Shown here: one piece after another, positions 61,628-64,000 of the stretch
Position numbering within the stretch: the stretch's first letter is position 1
Layout: each line of letters opens with the position of its first letter
Assembly (NCBI GenBank): GCA_019925105.1
Contig: JAHGAU010000008.1
Span: 1,116,001-1,180,000, forward strand
DNA: 64,000 nt
Direction of reading: 5' to 3'
Source of the DNA: Niebla homalea
Lineage: Eukaryota > Ascomycota > Lecanoromycetes > Lecanorales > Ramalinaceae
Position numbers and translations under genes: made by a program
Notes under the pieces: generated by a model
The model's database searches: none
Told to the model about the DNA's origin: nothing
The model's input: the letters and a program-made list of their open reading frames with translations, nothing else

Positions 61628-64000
61628 ATGATTACTTATATTAATATTATATTAACGTATATTGTAAAATCCGTTAATATAAATTAAAGTATCAGTTCAC
61701 TAACCGTAGCGGATACTTCCTTATAACGGTTTTAAAGGTACCCGCCTTATATCCTCTAAAATACCGTTTTTAATTCGCTTTTAAATACCTTTAAAGAAAA
61801 ATTAAAGACGGCACTATAAAAAAGATATATATTTTATAAACCTTTTAAATATTATTGGATTTTAATATTATGATTTTAATCTATTAATTAAACGCCTTAT
61901 TAAAATTTAATAACTTAATAACCGTAACGATCCTATATTTAACTTCGGAAAAAGTTGTTTAAATAATTAAAAATAATTAATAATTAAATAATTTAAGAAC
62001 TATATTTACCGTAAATAGATTATTTTAGTTAAAATTTTTTAAAGTTATAAAATTTGTATATAACTTTTTTTAATTTAATTCTTAAAAATTAAATTTTAAA
62101 TCTATTATTATTTTAATATAATCTTTTATATTTTAAAAACGCTTTATTACTATTATTATTATTAAATAAATCGTTATCGACTTTAATGAAATTAAGTAAG
62201 TTTAAATTATATTAATATAGTTAAAGTCCTTAAAAACTTATTATTATAAAAGTATTACTTTTATTAAATAGTTTTCTGTTATTATAATAGTTATTAAATT
62301 TATTTTTATATTAACGTTAATATTATAACGTTCCTTTTCGGCTTTAAATATTAAACCGGAATCTAAGTTTAAGAAATTTAATTTATTAAATTTAAGTTTA
62401 TTAAACTTAAGTTTATTATATTAAATAAAAAATATTTCTGCCAAAAAAAATTAATTTTCGTTTAACTTATTAATCTACTTAATTAATTAAAAATAATCAA
62501 TTTGTTACCATTGGTGCCAGGACCAAACTGCATATATACGAAACCGGATTATTACTTAGGGAGGATAACGTAAACGTTAAGGATGAGAAACGAGCGAGGT
62601 TATTAACGGCTTATAGGATCGGAACAGGACGGGAATAAGCATATAAGTAAAAATAGCTTAAAAGCTTATAAGATCGGAGAATAAGCGCGATAAATATATA
62701 AGTAAAAATAATTTAAAAGCTTATAAATTTATTAAACGAACAGAGTAAGCTTACGAGTATACTAGGTAAAAAGGACTATATAGAATATTATCTTTACCTT
62801 AAAGTTTAGATCTCCTTACATTTAATAATAACTTTAAATTAAAAATATTAAATTTAAAGTAAAGTGGATTAAGATTATACTTATTTAACGCTACGCCTAT
62901 ATACTCCTCTTCTATAAAAACCAATCTGCCCCTTTAAGACTAATTACAACTAAGTAACCTTAGGATCCGCAACAAAATTTTACTAAAAAGTAAATAATAT
63001 AGTTACGGGGTATAATTTAAGAATTAATTCCCGTTATTATATAAAATTAATAATAAAATAATTTTAACAATAATTTATTCTTTCCTTTTAATAATATAAT
63101 ATAATTAATAAAAAGCTTATAATTAAATTAATTAATAAATTTTAATCCCAATAATATCGGATTTTTTAATTTTTTATAAAAATAAATCTTTTAATATAGC
63201 TTTTATAATTAAATATTCCGGAAAATATACCTTTTTCCGGGATCTATATATATATATTTATTAATTAATTAAAAAATATTATTTAAATAATAAATATATA
63301 ATTTTTATAAAATAACTTATAACTATACTTAAGAAATATTGCTTTAAAATAATATATTATAAAGTTATTAAATATTAAAGAATAACTTATTAAATATAAT
63401 AATAATTTAATTAAATAAATTTTATATATTATTATTAAATTTAAGTTACCTTAATAAGTTAACTTAAATATTTTAATTACCGAAAAGTATATTATAAATA
63501 ATATTTTTCGGAACCGGGAACCCTATAAATATATATAGACTATTCTATAGACTACGTATACGTTAAATTTTAATAATATTTAAAATTAACTTATATTTAA
63601 TTCTAATGGGTTAAACTTAAAACATTAATAAAATTTATAATTATTAAATATAATAATTATTATTAATAATTACCTTAAATTTATGAATAAATTTAAATAT
63701 AATTAATTAATTTATATTATTAAATATTACGTAACTTTATAGATATGTCCGTAAAATCGTAGAATAAATATATTATTTTAAAATAACCAGTATTTTATAG
63801 AAAACTCAGAAACCGGTCCTTCTTTTTAATTATTAACGTTTTTTTTTTTTTAATATATAGATAAAATAAAGTTTACGATATATAACCTTAGGAAAAAGGA
63901 TAACAGTAATTATTTTTAACGTCGTAAAAAAAGATATTAACGTTAAATTAAGGAAAATTAAAACCCTTAAGAAAAAGGTCCGATTTTAAATATTAAATAC
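61628..64000. repeat. RIP-degraded A+T-rich DNA
   Basis: No gene. The first part may be internal sequence of the disrupted LTR element. Near 62506-62526 a TGTTACCATTGGTGCCAGGA string resembles an LTR edge or primer-binding site. 62609-62718 is a 55-bp unit repeated twice. The rest is unassignable. Confidence 0.5.
62609..62718. repeat. 55-bp tandem duplication
   Basis: Two units starting GCTTATA(G/A)GATCGGA and ending AGTAAAAATA(G/A)(C/T)TTAAAA (62609-62663, 62664-62718), followed by a partial third. Differences are largely RIP-type transitions. Confidence 0.7.

Noticed and set aside
1..64000. CRISPR array, bacterial operons, ribosome binding sites
   Set aside because: The tandem repeats lack unique regular spacers, and the introns and domain types are fungal; such features do not apply.

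Overview
The window comes from a filamentous ascomycete (Pezizomycotina). The evidence is short 55-175 bp GT-AG introns, an iterative non-reducing polyketide synthase, fungal P450s, and long A+T-rich tracts of dead retrotransposons in which CA/TG dinucleotides are almost absent and TA is in excess. That is the footprint of repeat-induced point mutation (RIP) acting on CpA. The species and lifestyle cannot be decided from the sequence.

Layout. 1-2.6 kb: RIP-degraded DNA holding a SINE-like element and LTR fragments. 2.6-4.5 kb: transition with degenerate repeats. 4.57-19.54 kb: a GC-normal island of four intact genes that reads as a biosynthetic gene cluster: an aldo/keto reductase (+), a 2629-residue non-reducing PKS (-) with domains SAT-KS-AT-PT-ACP-ACP-CMeT-esterase/TE, and two P450s (+,+). 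19.98-64 kb: about 44 kb with no host gene, made of nested and rearranged retroelements.

How the genes fit together. The PKS should make a C-methylated aromatic (methylated orsellinic-type acid or a depside/ester built from it), released by its C-terminal alpha/beta hydrolase. The two P450s and the reductase would tailor it. The PKS and the first P450 are divergent across a 1.2 kb promoter region that carries tandem repeats. No transcription factor, transporter, prenyltransferase or terpene cyclase is seen here. The domain order resembles, from memory, lichen depside (atranorin-type) and methylorsellinate synthases; the product is not known.

The retroelement desert is unusually readable because insertions have kept target-site duplications (TSDs). 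It contains: a Tad-like LINE of about 5.8 kb (two uninterrupted copies, one copy interrupted by another, one copy torn in two); a SINE-like element of about 740 bp with a tRNA-like head and a tail like that of the LINE (three copies); several short non-coding LTR elements of 1.0-1.6 kb; and Gypsy and Copia remnants. The most striking observation is that the two halves of one LINE, the two LTRs that interrupted it, the two TSDs of an adjacent SINE, and a Copia pol reading frame are all split between about 27-31 kb and 55-61.6 kb in opposite orientation. This is four-way evidence for an inversion of roughly 30 kb, or an assembly join that mimics one.
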